Positions 33,867-42,039 are shown, numbered from the stretch's first letter. The stretch is 64,000 bases of DNA from Cyanobacteria bacterium SIG30 (GCA_015152475.1 SUTW01000005.1:62001-126000); one strand, 5' to 3'. Made by a program: numbers and translations. The notes: generated by a model not told the origin, from the letters alone.

Positions 33867-34488
33867 TTTTCGTCAGCTCCTTAATTTTTTCAACCCATAT
33901 TTGCGCCATTTTATCTGTATCTTCATTAAATGGGATAGGTTCACCTATTCTTATTTCCATTTTATGACCAAATTTTCTTCTATTTTCTTTTTGGGTGCCA
34001 ATTATACCAACGGGCAAAATATCACATTTAAGAATTTTTGCAATTTTAACAAAACCCATTGCTATATTTGAAGTGTCGTCGTCTCTTACTCTTGTTCCTT
34101 GAGGAAAAAGTCCAAGAAACCAACCTGTATCTTTTATTGTTAAGGCTGTTTTGATTGTTGAAACGCTTAATTTTTGTCTGTTTACTGCAAACGCACCAAG
34201 CCAGTCCATAAAAATTCTTTTAAATGGCTTTTCAAATAATTCTTGCTTTGCCATATATGCTGTTCTGTGATTAACAGCATCAATCACCAAAAAAGGGTCT
34301 ATGGCTGAAATATGATTTGATGCAACAATCACAAATCTGTCTTTTGGAACATTTTCTCTGCCATATATTTTTAGACCACAAAAAAATCTATACCAAAAAC
34401 CATATGCTACTTTGATTGTGAGCCATTGAAAAACTGCTCGCCAAATATTATACTCTTTTTTTTCTCTCTTTGCGTAATCTCTCTTCAT
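33859..34488 (-). CDS. plsC: 1-acyl-glycerol-3-phosphate acyltransferase (PlsC family)
   Basis: This is a 209-residue protein. The HX4D box is NHISAID, the phosphate-binding loop is LFPQGTRVRDDD, and DILPVGIIGTQ follows. It is a paralogue of the next gene, and the pair probably arose by tandem duplication. The ATG is eight bases downstream of the stop of the AcsE-like gene, with AGGAA before it. Phospholipid synthesis at the inner membrane is the likely role; the two copies may differ in acyl preference. Confidence 0.9.
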   Translation of the reverse strand: MKRDYAKREKKEYNIWRAVFQWLTIKVAYGFWYRFFCGLKIYGRENVPKDRFVIVASNHISAIDPFLVIDAVNHRTAYMAKQELFEKPFKRIFMDWLGAFAVNRQKLSVSTIKTALTIKDTGWFLGLFPQGTRVRDDDTSNIAMGFVKIAKILKCDILPVGIIGTQKENRRKFGHKMEIRIGEPIPFNEDTDKMAQIWVEKIKELTKNG

Positions 34489-34495
34489 TTTTGTT

Positions 34496-35422
34496 TTAAT
34501 TTCCTAAATAACTAGGCGAATATATTTCTTTATTTAAAAGAATTTCAGCTGTTCTAATTACATTTTTTTCTTCAATATTTTCTCTATTATATATTATATC
34601 TTCTAAATTGCCAAAATTTTGCGCCATTTCATACAAATCAAAATATATTTTATATTTTTCATCTTTGTTGTTATTGCTTTTGATTTTTTCATATAAAGTT
34701 ATTAGTTCTTTATCACAACCATCAACAATTGCACTATCGAGTCCATAACCAAGTGCAAGTGTTAGAAAAACCCTGTTAATTAAAGGGCGCAATTCCTTGT
34801 TTGCCCCGTTTGAAATATTTGATAATCCTATAATTGTTTTAACTTCTGGGTCAAAGCTTTCTTTTATCATTCTTATTGTTTCAAGTGCTACATTTGCCTG
34901 ATTTTGGTCAACACAAATTGGTAAAATTAACGGGTCAAAATAAAGTTTTTCGTTAGAAATTCCTAATTCTTCGGTTGCACTTTGAATTGAAAAAGCAAGT
35001 TCAAGTCTTTCATCCGAAGATTTTGGAATCCCGCTTTCCGGATGCATTGTGAGTGCTATTAAATTTGCCCCATATTCATTAATTAAATCAGTTGTATTTT
35101 TAAGCCTTGTTTCATCGGCTGATGTGCTATTTAAAAAGCATTTTTCAGGATTTTTTAAAAGCGGAAAACCTTCTTTTAATTCTTGAATGCTTGTTGTATC
35201 AAGTGACAAATTTATATCAAAATTATCTTTAATTGTCTCAATAAGCCATTTCATGCTGCCTTGTAAATTTGCTTTTGCAGGTCCAATATTTAAATCAATT
35301 GTGCTAATATTATTGTCTTTTTGTTTTTTAACTAAATTAAGTATAAACTCTTTGTTTTTATTAATGATTGCCTGTTTAACAACAGGTGATATTATATGTA
35401 TGTTTTCTCCAATTAATGTCAT
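34496..35422 (-). CDS. AcsE-like methyltetrahydrofolate:corrinoid methyltransferase (pterin-binding TIM barrel)
   Basis: This is a 308-residue DHPS-type TIM barrel. MTLIGENIHI start, IDLNIGPA, INLSLDTTS, FLNSTSADETR, DPLILPICVDQNQANVALETIRMIKE and TIIGLSNISNGA match methyltetrahydrofolate:corrinoid/FeS protein methyltransferase and the pterin domain of MetH. Asn and Asp residues that hold the pterin are in place. It would move a methyl group from methyl-THF to a corrinoid protein. No CO-dehydrogenase/acetyl-CoA synthase genes are in the window, so it may serve a split methionine synthase or another corrinoid protein. It is first in a unit with two acyltransferases. Confidence 0.85.
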   Translation of the reverse strand: MTLIGENIHIISPVVKQAIINKNKEFILNLVKKQKDNNISTIDLNIGPAKANLQGSMKWLIETIKDNFDINLSLDTTSIQELKEGFPLLKNPEKCFLNSTSADETRLKNTTDLINEYGANLIALTMHPESGIPKSSDERLELAFSIQSATEELGISNEKLYFDPLILPICVDQNQANVALETIRMIKESFDPEVKTIIGLSNISNGANKELRPLINRVFLTLALGYGLDSAIVDGCDKELITLYEKIKSNNNKDEKYKIYFDLYEMAQNFGNLEDIIYNRENIEEKNVIRTAEILLNKEIYSPSYLGN

Positions 35423-35485
35423 CTTCTTTACTCTTTTTTATTCTTTGGTATAATGTTATCATAAACTTTGGGAGATTTAAATATT

Positions 35486-35920
35486 ATGAAAAAACTTTTA
35501 ATTTTACTTATTTTGACAATGGTTTCACTACCTTGTTTTGCACAAGTTACAGGTACAGTTGATTATAATAAAATTATTTCTAACTATACAAAAGCTCAAA
35601 AAGCTTATTCTGAACTTGATGATCAGGCAACTGAACTTCAAAGATATTTATTAGATAAAGAAAAAGAATTTAAAAAATTAGATACACCTTTAAAAAGAAA
35701 AGCTTTCGAAGAGCAAACAGCTAAGGCTTTTGCTCAAAAACAAGAAGCTTTCGCTAAAATAAAAGCAAAAAAAGAAGCCGAAATTGATAAAGATATTCAA
35801 AATGCTATTAAAGCAATCGCTACAGAAAATGGAATTGACAGTGTTGTTGATTACAGAGTGATTTTTTATGGCGGTGTTGATATAACAGATAAAGTAATCA
35901 AAAAATTAAATATAAAATAA
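35486..35920 (+). CDS. OmpH/Skp-type periplasmic chaperone-like protein
   Basis: This is a 144-residue protein with a signal peptide (cut near CFA|Q, residue 19). Mature residues 20-30 read VTGTVDYNKI (a beta strand), followed by a long charged coiled coil (about 35-115) and a short beta tail (SVVDYRVIFYGGVDITDKV). This is the OmpH/Skp layout; Skp carries unfolded outer-membrane proteins. GGGAGA precedes the ATG at 35486, and TATAAT with TGG ahead of it stands at 35449-35454. Confidence 0.85.
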   Translation: MKKLLILLILTMVSLPCFAQVTGTVDYNKIISNYTKAQKAYSELDDQATELQRYLLDKEKEFKKLDTPLKRKAFEEQTAKAFAQKQEAFAKIKAKKEAEIDKDIQNAIKAIATENGIDSVVDYRVIFYGGVDITDKVIKKLNIK

Positions 35921-35923
35921 TAG

Positions 35924-35952
35924 TTTACAAATAATTTTTTTGTTGCTATAAT
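35924..35952 (+). promoter_or_regulatory. Promoter of tRNA-Ser
   Basis: TTTACA (35924-35929), 17-base spacer, TATAAT (35947-35952), 18 bases before the mature tRNA. Confidence 0.8.
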
Positions 35953-35970
35953 CAATTTGCACGAATCTTT

Positions 35971-36057
35971 GGAGGAGTGCCGGAGCGGTTGATCGGAGCG
36001 GTCTTGAAAACCGTCGAACATGCGAGTGTTCCGTGGGTTCGAATCCCACCTCCTCCT
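35971..36057 (+). tRNA. tRNA-Ser (UGA)
   Basis: A class II tRNA with long variable arm (about CGAACATGCGAGTGTTCCG). Acceptor GGAGGAG/CTCCTCC, anticodon loop CTTGAAA with anticodon TGA, T arm GTGGG-TTCGAAT-CCCAC. The discriminator base is T, where G is usual for bacterial tRNA-Ser. CCA is not encoded. Confidence 0.95.
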
Positions 36058-36063
36058 AATTTT

Positions 36064-36094
36064 AAAAACCTCACTTTATTTAAGTGAGGTTTTT
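36064..36094. terminator. Terminator after tRNA-Ser
   Basis: AAAAACCTCACTT pairs with AAGTGAGGTTTTT; usable on both strands, so it may also end the convergent small gene at 36106. Confidence 0.87.
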
Positions 36095-36105
36095 AAATAT
36101 TTATT

Positions 36106-36390
36106 TTAGTCGACAAACCACCCTCTTACTCCAATCACGAGTGAAGACAGTATTTTTTTCCATATTGGCATTTCTTTTTTTTCTTCTGTTTGTTTATTTT
36201 CTTTTACTTCTGCTTTTTCTTCTTCAAACTTTGCTTCTACTTGGGTGTTCTCATCTGTTTTAGCGTTTTCTATCTCTTGCGCATTTTTGTTTTTGACTTC
36301 TTCTGTTTTGCCTGTTGAACTTGTTTCGTTTCCTGTAAAAATACTTTTAATTGATTCAAAAATGAATTGTCCCATTTTTACTCCAAACAT
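36106..36390 (-). CDS. Small Lys/Glu-rich protein with hydrophobic ends
   Basis: This is a 94-residue protein beginning MFGVKMGQFIFESIKSIFTG, followed by a long acidic/basic low-complexity stretch (residues 25-72). It ends with MPIWKKILSSLVIGVRGWFVD. Both ends look amphipathic or membrane-seeking. AAGGAGA lies nine bases before the ATG at 36390, so the longer upstream reading is rejected. Family unknown. It resembles the C-terminal FFGRLWASIFG-type tail of the protein at 23886 in general character only. Confidence 0.5.
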   Translation of the reverse strand: MFGVKMGQFIFESIKSIFTGNETSSTGKTEEVKNKNAQEIENAKTDENTQVEAKFEEEKAEVKENKQTEEKKEMPIWKKILSSLVIGVRGWFVD

Positions 36391-36561
36391 AATTTTTCTC
36401 CTTTCGTTTTTAACCTTCAACAAAATTGTTTATCGTTTTTTTTTTATTTGAAACTTTAGCTTTTTTAAAAAAATGTTACAAAAATTAATATTTTTTGGTT
36501 TAAGGTAATTTTTTGTATTTATTTTTCTTTATATAAATATCAAAGAAAGGAAGGTAGTATT

Positions 36562-36816
36562 GTGAGTTTTGTACCAGTCAGTTTTAAAAATTTATCACCA
36601 GGGGTTATTGCGTCAACTCCTGTAAGGTCAATTGCAAATACAGTTAAAAAAGAAGGTCCAGTTTTGGCAAATAATGTCGCAAAAACAACGGCTAAATACG
36701 CTGATGATTTTGTTTGTTTAACAAAAACTACTTTTAATGCTCAAAATGCCAAAACCGCATCTACTGCTCTTAAAAATGCAGGACAAGCATTCAAAAAATT
36801 TATTCAGTGTTTTTAA
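36562..36816 (+). CDS. Small hypothetical protein (84 residues)
   Basis: This reading frame starts with GTG after an AAGGAAGGT ribosome-binding site and begins MSFVPVSFKNLSPGV, then an Ala/Thr/Lys-rich helical body. Three features support coding: a strong Shine-Dalgarno, full use of the 255 bases, and a hairpin terminator downstream. VSFKNL near the start fits the N-terminal F-motif seen in other proteins of the window. Function unknown. Confidence 0.5.
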   Translation: MSFVPVSFKNLSPGVIASTPVRSIANTVKKEGPVLANNVAKTTAKYADDFVCLTKTTFNAQNAKTASTALKNAGQAFKKFIQCF

Positions 36817-36835
36817 TTTTACTTTTAAATATTTA

Positions 36836-36880
36836 AAATAAACTCATCACCTTGGATTTTTCTTTGGTAATGGGTTTATT
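36836..36880 (+). terminator. Imperfect hairpin terminator
   Basis: AAATAAACTCATCACC pairs imperfectly with GGTAATGGGTTTATTT and is followed by TATTTT. Confidence 0.55.
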
Positions 36881-36979
36881 TATTTTGTAAATAAATGTTA
36901 ATTTGTTTTGTCTAACTATAAAGTTTTTTTAAAAACACCCGTAGTTTTAAAATGGTTTTATTTCATTACGGGGCCAATT

Positions 36980-37849
36980 ATGAGAAAGTTTTTATTTGCT
37001 TTAATTTTAACATTAATACTGCAGCAAATTGTTTATGCTGCAAGTACTCGTTTTGATAGAGCTCTCGATTTTTATTTTAAAAATAATTATAAACAAGCAA
37101 TTTATTTGTTTGAAAGAGAAGTTAAAGCTAATTACAGAAATTATGATGCCCATTATTATCTTGGTATTTTATATCGAGATCAAAATGAAAAACAAAAGGC
37201 TCTTAAACATCTTAAAAAAATTCCTATGATTTCCAAAAGATATCGTGATGCTCAAGATGTAATTTTTATGATTGAACGTCCTGAAGAATTTAAATCAATG
37301 CATGAAATAGAACACGAAAAAGCAAAAGAAAATTTAAAAGAGGATAATTATTATGATTATATGCGCAAACCTTATGTTGTTTGGAACAAATTTCCTTTAA
37401 AAGTTTATATTGAGCCTTCCGCTCGTTATTCTTGGGTTAATGAAGCTTTTCGCGGTTGGCAAAAAGCAACAAAAGGTTTCATATCTTTTATTATGATATC
37501 AACCAAGCCACATGCTGATATTGTTGTATCAACTTCAAGGGAAAATGAAGCTACTGATGGTGGGTATAATTTAGGATATGCAAGGTTTATTCCAAGGGCT
37601 GATGGAAAAATTAAGCAAGTAGAAATTGTTATAAGAAAAATAAATCCGAATTCAAAAGCTACATATATTAAAACAGATTTAATTAATGTATTGCAACATG
37701 AAATCGGGCATGCTATTGGTTTGGGTCACAGTCCTTCATGTTCTGATATTATGGGTACTCATTGTTATTCAAGGTCAACAAGTTCAATATCACCTCGTGA
37801 CCTTAAAACATTAAATATGGTTTATAAGAATGTAAAAATAAAAAGGTAA
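36980..37849 (+). CDS. Exported matrixin-type zinc metalloprotease (M10-like) with TPR-like N-terminus
   Basis: This is a 289-residue protein. A signal peptide occupies residues 1-20 (cut after VYA). Residues 22-95 are TPR-like (FDRALDFYFKNNYKQAIYLF, then YDAHYYLGILYRDQNEKQKA). The protease domain has NEAFRGWQKATKGFI and the zinc-binding HEIGHAIGLGH followed by SPSCSDIMG, which supplies the Met-turn, as in matrixins. The ATG at 36980 is preferred because it begins the signal peptide; a TTG reading from 36908 is less likely. It probably cleaves protein outside the cytosol. Confidence 0.85.
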   Translation: MRKFLFALILTLILQQIVYAASTRFDRALDFYFKNNYKQAIYLFEREVKANYRNYDAHYYLGILYRDQNEKQKALKHLKKIPMISKRYRDAQDVIFMIERPEEFKSMHEIEHEKAKENLKEDNYYDYMRKPYVVWNKFPLKVYIEPSARYSWVNEAFRGWQKATKGFISFIMISTKPHADIVVSTSRENEATDGGYNLGYARFIPRADGKIKQVEIVIRKINPNSKATYIKTDLINVLQHEIGHAIGLGHSPSCSDIMGTHCYSRSTSSISPRDLKTLNMVYKNVKIKR

Positions 37850-37881
37850 CTTTTAACATATTTTCACATTTTATTTACTTT

Positions 37882-38055
37882 AAAATCCTGCGTGTTAACA
37901 TTGTTTATAAGGGAATAGGGTGTAAATCCCTAGCTGGACCGCAACCGTTAAAGCCGGAATACTTAAAACTTTTGTTAAATCGCGGGTTTCCGGTTTTTCA
38001 AAAACATAAAAGTTTTTAAGTATCCTTACAAGAGTCACTAAGCCGTAAGGATTTT
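37882..38055 (+). promoter_or_regulatory. Cobalamin riboswitch (translation-controlling)
   Basis: The diagnostic core GGGAAT (37911-37916), AGGGTGTAAATCCCT (37917-37931) and GCTGGACCGCAACCGT (37933-37948) matches the B12-riboswitch consensus. AGGG/CCCT forms the inner hairpin. A long stem joins 37959-37973 with 38008-38023. AGTCACTA at 38033-38040 corresponds to the conserved CACT joining segment. AAAATCCT (37882-37889) pairs perfectly with AGGATTTT (38048-38055), and this closing helix contains the AAGGA ribosome-binding site of the gene starting at 38059. A second possible stem (38024-38029 with 38045-38050) also covers it. No canonical 3' B12 box was found, so the subclass is open (classical or short Cbl-II). 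Confidence 0.82.
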
Positions 38056-38058
38056 TTA

Positions 38059-38748
38059 ATGTCAACAGCAGTAAGTCCAATACAAGTTAAAAGCAATAAT
38101 ACTTGCCCCCATGGTTTGCCACCTGGAGCTTGCCCTATATGCAATGGTGGTGGTGCAGGCGGCGGTAGAAAAGTTGCAAGAAATACTCAAGAGTGGTCTT
38201 ATGCAAAATGTATGGCGGCTGGTATGGCAATGAGGGCATCTGAAGCGCGAGCTGAGGCCAATAAAGCAATGTTTCAAAATCAATTAGACACTGCTTTAAA
38301 GGTAAGGGAGCAAGTCACACTTTTTTTAGATAAGGCGCAAGAGCTTTTAAAATCAATTCAGGCAAAACTTCCACTTGAGCTCCAAGCCACTTTTAATAAT
38401 GTTGTTGTTAATGTTATTAATCCTGTTTTGAAATTAATTTCAAATATTCCTTTGTTGCTTGATAAACTTAATACTTTTATAAATGATGTCAGAAATAAAA
38501 TTTTGGCAGTTGCCGAAAAATTAAATGCCATAATTGGCGAAATTAAGAATTTTGTTGAAAGAAATATTGTTGATAAATTCAAAAAACTTACAAAAAAACT
38601 CATAAGCTTCTTTATTTTTGGCGAACGAGATGAAAATTACCAAAACGATGAAGAGCTTGAAATCTTTAAATCAAGGGAGCTTAGAAAACTGCATAAAGCA
38701 ATCCTTAGATTAAAAAATAAGAAAGATGAAGAAATAGAAAATGCTTAA
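38059..38748 (+). CDS. Unknown protein with CPHG-CPIC cysteine/histidine motif, riboswitch-controlled
   Basis: This is a 229-residue protein. Residues 16-28 carry Cys16, His18, Cys25 and Cys28 in CPHGLPPGACPIC, followed by a glycine-rich stretch, a layout suited to binding a metal or cofactor. The remainder is almost all helix: an amphipathic stretch (45-80), two hydrophobic amphipathic regions (about 95-135 and 135-170), and a charged C-terminus. There is no signal peptide. The start ATG is four bases after the riboswitch closing helix. It overlaps the next gene by 8 bases. I do not recognise the family; control by cobalamin is inferred from the riboswitch. Confidence 0.75.
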   Translation: MSTAVSPIQVKSNNTCPHGLPPGACPICNGGGAGGGRKVARNTQEWSYAKCMAAGMAMRASEARAEANKAMFQNQLDTALKVREQVTLFLDKAQELLKSIQAKLPLELQATFNNVVVNVINPVLKLISNIPLLLDKLNTFINDVRNKILAVAEKLNAIIGEIKNFVERNIVDKFKKLTKKLISFFIFGERDENYQNDEELEIFKSRELRKLHKAILRLKNKKDEEIENA

Positions 38749-40114
38749 CACTGTTGCAATGAAAAAACAGGCTGTTGCCCCAAAGAAGAATGTTCAAAAA
38801 AGAGAAGACAAACAAGAGATAAACAAAACTCTTGAAGGTGTTCTTATAAATAATCATGTGAAAAATGACACAAAAACCATGTCTATTGATCAGATTTGTG
38901 ATTCTTTAATGATTACACAAACTTCACCTGTTATTAAAAATAATCAAGACGATAACAAAAAAAAGACGTTTGATTACAAAAAAGCAATTTTGCCTCTTGT
39001 TGTTGGTGTTGGTACTGCTTTTGGCGGGGCTGCCGTTATTAGTCTTGTATTAAAAAAGAGTTCAAAAGCAATTTTGAAAAATTATTGTGAGCAATTGCCT
39101 CCAATCGCACATAACATGAATATACCGGAAGAACCACATCTTGCTGTTTATGAAATGATTAGAAATCCTAATCCAAAAAATATTATAGCAGCAGGTGCAG
39201 TATTTTTGTTTAGCGCATTAACTTTATCTGCAAAAAGCTTTGTAGATGGCGTTAAAGAAATTTGGATTAAAAAGCGTGAAGCAGATATCGAAAGAGATTT
39301 ACAAGAAAATTTAATTACTGTTGAAGCAAGTGCTTTTTCAGGTAAATTGCAATCAGTTAATTCTATGCTCAAAGAAAATGCTGATTACTTTAAAAAAGTT
39401 TTTAACGAATTAACACCTGAACAAAAGGCGAAAAATTTATTTGGAAGTTATTTTGGGTTTAAGGGTTCTTCAAATAATGTCAAAAAAGATAATCAGAGTA
39501 CAAATTTAAATGAAGATGTAAAAAAAGACAATAAGAAAAAAGCTTATTTGGCACTAGGTGGCGCTTTATTTTTAGCTTCCTGTGCGCTTCTTGGTAAATT
39601 TACTTTTTCAAATATGAGAAAAGCTTGCCAGGAAATGGATGATTTTGCGAAAAATACTGTCAAGGAAGGTATAAAAGAAGGTAAGATTTTCTCTGATGCG
39701 TCAAGTGGCTTATCAGGTGATGCAGGTTTAATCAGTTTTTATTCTTATCTTAATGAACCTAGAGGACATTTATATAATTGGGTATTGAATCCTACAAATA
39801 AATTCTTAAAAAACATTTTTGTTTCATTCAGTGCCGTAAGTGCTGTTGGTTATGTGTTTAAACAGGGTATGGATGCATTTAAGACGGTTAATGTTGCAAG
39901 AGAAAATTCTAAAACCGAATTAGATCTTAAAAAACGTCTTGTTGAAGTTGAAATTGAAAACTTTAAAGCCAAGAAAAATAGTGCAATTCAACCTTTAAGA
40001 GATGAATTTGACAGAAAATTAAACAGTAAACAAAAAACAAGTGAGGAACTTAGAGATTTTGCTGAAAATATTTTATGCGAAATTAAGAATGGTCCACCAT
40101 ACGTATATTCATAA
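38741..40114 (+). CDS. Membrane protein of unknown function, riboswitch operon gene 2
   Basis: This is a 457-residue protein. A charged N-terminus (1-80) is followed by hydrophobic segments near residues 82-105 (AILPLVVGVGTAFGGAAVIS), 142-165 (NIIAAGAVFLFSALTLSA), 270-290 (AYLALGGALFLASCALLG), and a weaker one near 365-382. Long charged helical regions lie between. The C-terminus is a coiled coil. It starts inside the end of the preceding gene and is followed 12 bases later by the next. Two membrane hairpins with large soluble loops suggest a scaffold or transporter subunit, but no known transporter motif is visible. Confidence 0.7.
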   Translation: MLNTVAMKKQAVAPKKNVQKREDKQEINKTLEGVLINNHVKNDTKTMSIDQICDSLMITQTSPVIKNNQDDNKKKTFDYKKAILPLVVGVGTAFGGAAVISLVLKKSSKAILKNYCEQLPPIAHNMNIPEEPHLAVYEMIRNPNPKNIIAAGAVFLFSALTLSAKSFVDGVKEIWIKKREADIERDLQENLITVEASAFSGKLQSVNSMLKENADYFKKVFNELTPEQKAKNLFGSYFGFKGSSNNVKKDNQSTNLNEDVKKDNKKKAYLALGGALFLASCALLGKFTFSNMRKACQEMDDFAKNTVKEGIKEGKIFSDASSGLSGDAGLISFYSYLNEPRGHLYNWVLNPTNKFLKNIFVSFSAVSAVGYVFKQGMDAFKTVNVARENSKTELDLKKRLVEVEIENFKAKKNSAIQPLRDEFDRKLNSKQKTSEELRDFAENILCEIKNGPPYVYS

Positions 40115-40126
40115 AGGAATTTTATA

Positions 40127-40618
40127 ATGCAAATTTGTCCGATTATCCAACATCATGTTGCAAATTTAGGTGTAGGGGTTCAGATGCCAACACCTCAGAG
40201 AAACTATTGTGTTTTTAATGAAAATAGGGTCTCAGAAATTTTGGCGCAGGCAGACCATGCGCTTCCTGTTGTTGACAGTTTTTTAAAAACGGCAAACGAC
40301 GAAAGACAAATTCTTGAAGGCTTGTATGTTATAGACAAAATGGTAGATAAAAAGGTGGCTGGAGCTGACAAACTTTATCCGACACTTTCAAGATTTAATA
40401 ATACAAATTCCGCACATATTCAAACTATGCTTGCTGGAATTTATAGAAAAATAAAGCCTGTTGAAGCCTTTGGCCCTTTAAACAAAATGCTTATTAAACA
40501 AAGTCTTTATCCAACAACCAATTTATATGACCCAACCGAAGAAATAGGTGGCGCAATTTTGGAATATTTAAAAACCAGCGTTGCGATAAACAATTATAAT
40601 CCATATATTTATAAGTAG
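40127..40618 (+). CDS. Small helical protein of unknown function, riboswitch operon gene 3
   Basis: This is a 163-residue protein with an AAAGGA site before the ATG. The N-terminus is MQICPIIQHHVANLGVGVQMP; the rest is predicted helix with HEAT-like spacing (RVSEILAQADHALPVVDSFL, DERQILEGLYVIDKMVDK, HIQTMLAGIYRKIKP). There is no membrane segment and no signal peptide. It is third and last in the unit under the cobalamin riboswitch; the next gene has its own promoter. Not recognised. Confidence 0.65.
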   Translation: MQICPIIQHHVANLGVGVQMPTPQRNYCVFNENRVSEILAQADHALPVVDSFLKTANDERQILEGLYVIDKMVDKKVAGADKLYPTLSRFNNTNSAHIQTMLAGIYRKIKPVEAFGPLNKMLIKQSLYPTTNLYDPTEEIGGAILEYLKTSVAINNYNPYIYK

Positions 40619-40649
40619 CTTTTAAAAACCATTTTTAATTCTTTTGTTA

Positions 40650-40655
40650 TACAAT
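40650..40655 (+). promoter_or_regulatory. -10 box of the aldehyde dehydrogenase gene
   Basis: TACAAT at 40650-40655 overlaps an in-frame ATG (40654), which therefore cannot be the start. The transcript begins near 40662 and contains AAGAGG before ATG 40675. Confidence 0.6.
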
Positions 40656-40674
40656 GGCGTTCAAGAGGTTTTTT

Positions 40675-42039
40675 ATGCAAAATATTTTAGAATTACAAAA
40701 GATTTTTTTTAAAAGTGGTCAAACCTTGCCTGTTTCAACAAGGCTTGATTATTTAACTAAATTAAAAAATGTTATCAAGAATAAAGAAAAAGAAATTTTA
40801 AAAGCTCTTTTTGACGATCTTGGCAAAAGTAATACGGAAGCTTTTATGTGTGAAGTTGGTTTGACACTTAGCGAAATTTCATATTTTCAAAAAAATCTTA
40901 AAAAATTTGCAAAAGATAATGTTGTTAAAACGCCACTTGCAAATTTTCATTCAAAAAGTATTATTAAATCTGTACCTTGGGGGAATGTTCTTATTGTAAG
41001 TCCTTGGAATTATCCATTTTTACTCTCAATAGAACCTTTAATTGATGCAATTGCTGCGGGTAACACTGTTGTTCTTAAACCAAGTGCTTATTCACCAAAT
41101 ACAACAAATATTATTAAAGAAATTATTGAAGAAGTTTTCCCAAAGGAATATGTTGCAGTTGTGATGGGTGGACGTGAGGAAAACAAAACTTTATTTTCGT
41201 TAAATTTTGATTATGTCTTTTTCACAGGCAGCCAAAATGTTGGCAGAGAAGTTTTAAAAAATTGTGCTCATAATTTAACACCGTCAACGCTTGAACTTGG
41301 TGGCAAAAGTCCTTGTATTGTTGATGAGAGTGCAGATATTAAATTAAGTGCAAAAAGAATTGTTTTTGGTAAATTTTTAAATTGTGGCCAAACTTGCGTG
41401 GCACCTGATTATATTTATTGCCATAAGAGCATAAAAGAAAAACTTATTAATGAATTAAAAAAACAAATAATTATCCAGTTTGGCAAAAATCCTATTGAAA
41501 ACGTTAATTATGGAAAAATTATTAACCATAAACATTTTGCTCGCTTAATTGAGTTAATTGACAGGGATAAAATTGTTCATGGTGGAAATTCATCAGAACA
41601 ATTGCTTAAAATTGAGCCAACCATACTTGATTCTGTTACCCTTGAAGATAAAGTTATGGAAGATGAAATTTTTGGCCCAATTCTTCCTGTCTTAACTTAT
41701 GAAAATTTGGATGAAGTTATTGATATTATTGAAAATAGACCTCATCCTTTGGCACTTTATATTTTTTCTAACAATAAGAAAAACATAAAAAAAGTAACTG
41801 AATTTTGTCGTTATGGTGGTGGGTGTATTAATGATGTAATTATGCATCTTGCAACTTTTGAAATGCCTTTTGGAGGTTTTAGACAAAGTGGTATTGGAAG
41901 CTACCATGGTAAATTTGGTTTTGATACTTTTAGCCATAAAAAAAGTATTCTAGATAAGAGGATTTGGCTTGATTTGCCGTTAAGATATCAGCCTTATTCT
42001 TCTTTTATTGACAGAATACTTAGGATTTTTCTAAAATAA
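40675..42039 (+). CDS. Aldehyde dehydrogenase (class 3-like, NAD(P)+)
   Basis: This is a 454-residue protein. WGNVLIVSPWNYPFLL, AIAAGNTVVLKPSAYSPN, FFTGSQNVGREV (nucleotide-binding), LELGGKSPCIVDESAD with the general-base Glu, and FLNCGQTCVAPDY with the catalytic Cys are all present. The short length and C-terminal hydrophobic tail (YSSFIDRILRIFLK) resemble class 3 fatty-aldehyde dehydrogenases. It oxidises aldehydes. ATG 40675 is chosen for its AAGAGG site and because the -10 box overlaps the upstream ATG. Confidence 0.94.
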   Translation: MQNILELQKIFFKSGQTLPVSTRLDYLTKLKNVIKNKEKEILKALFDDLGKSNTEAFMCEVGLTLSEISYFQKNLKKFAKDNVVKTPLANFHSKSIIKSVPWGNVLIVSPWNYPFLLSIEPLIDAIAAGNTVVLKPSAYSPNTTNIIKEIIEEVFPKEYVAVVMGGREENKTLFSLNFDYVFFTGSQNVGREVLKNCAHNLTPSTLELGGKSPCIVDESADIKLSAKRIVFGKFLNCGQTCVAPDYIYCHKSIKEKLINELKKQIIIQFGKNPIENVNYGKIINHKHFARLIELIDRDKIVHGGNSSEQLLKIEPTILDSVTLEDKVMEDEIFGPILPVLTYENLDEVIDIIENRPHPLALYIFSNNKKNIKKVTEFCRYGGGCINDVIMHLATFEMPFGGFRQSGIGSYHGKFGFDTFSHKKSILDKRIWLDLPLRYQPYSSFIDRILRIFLK

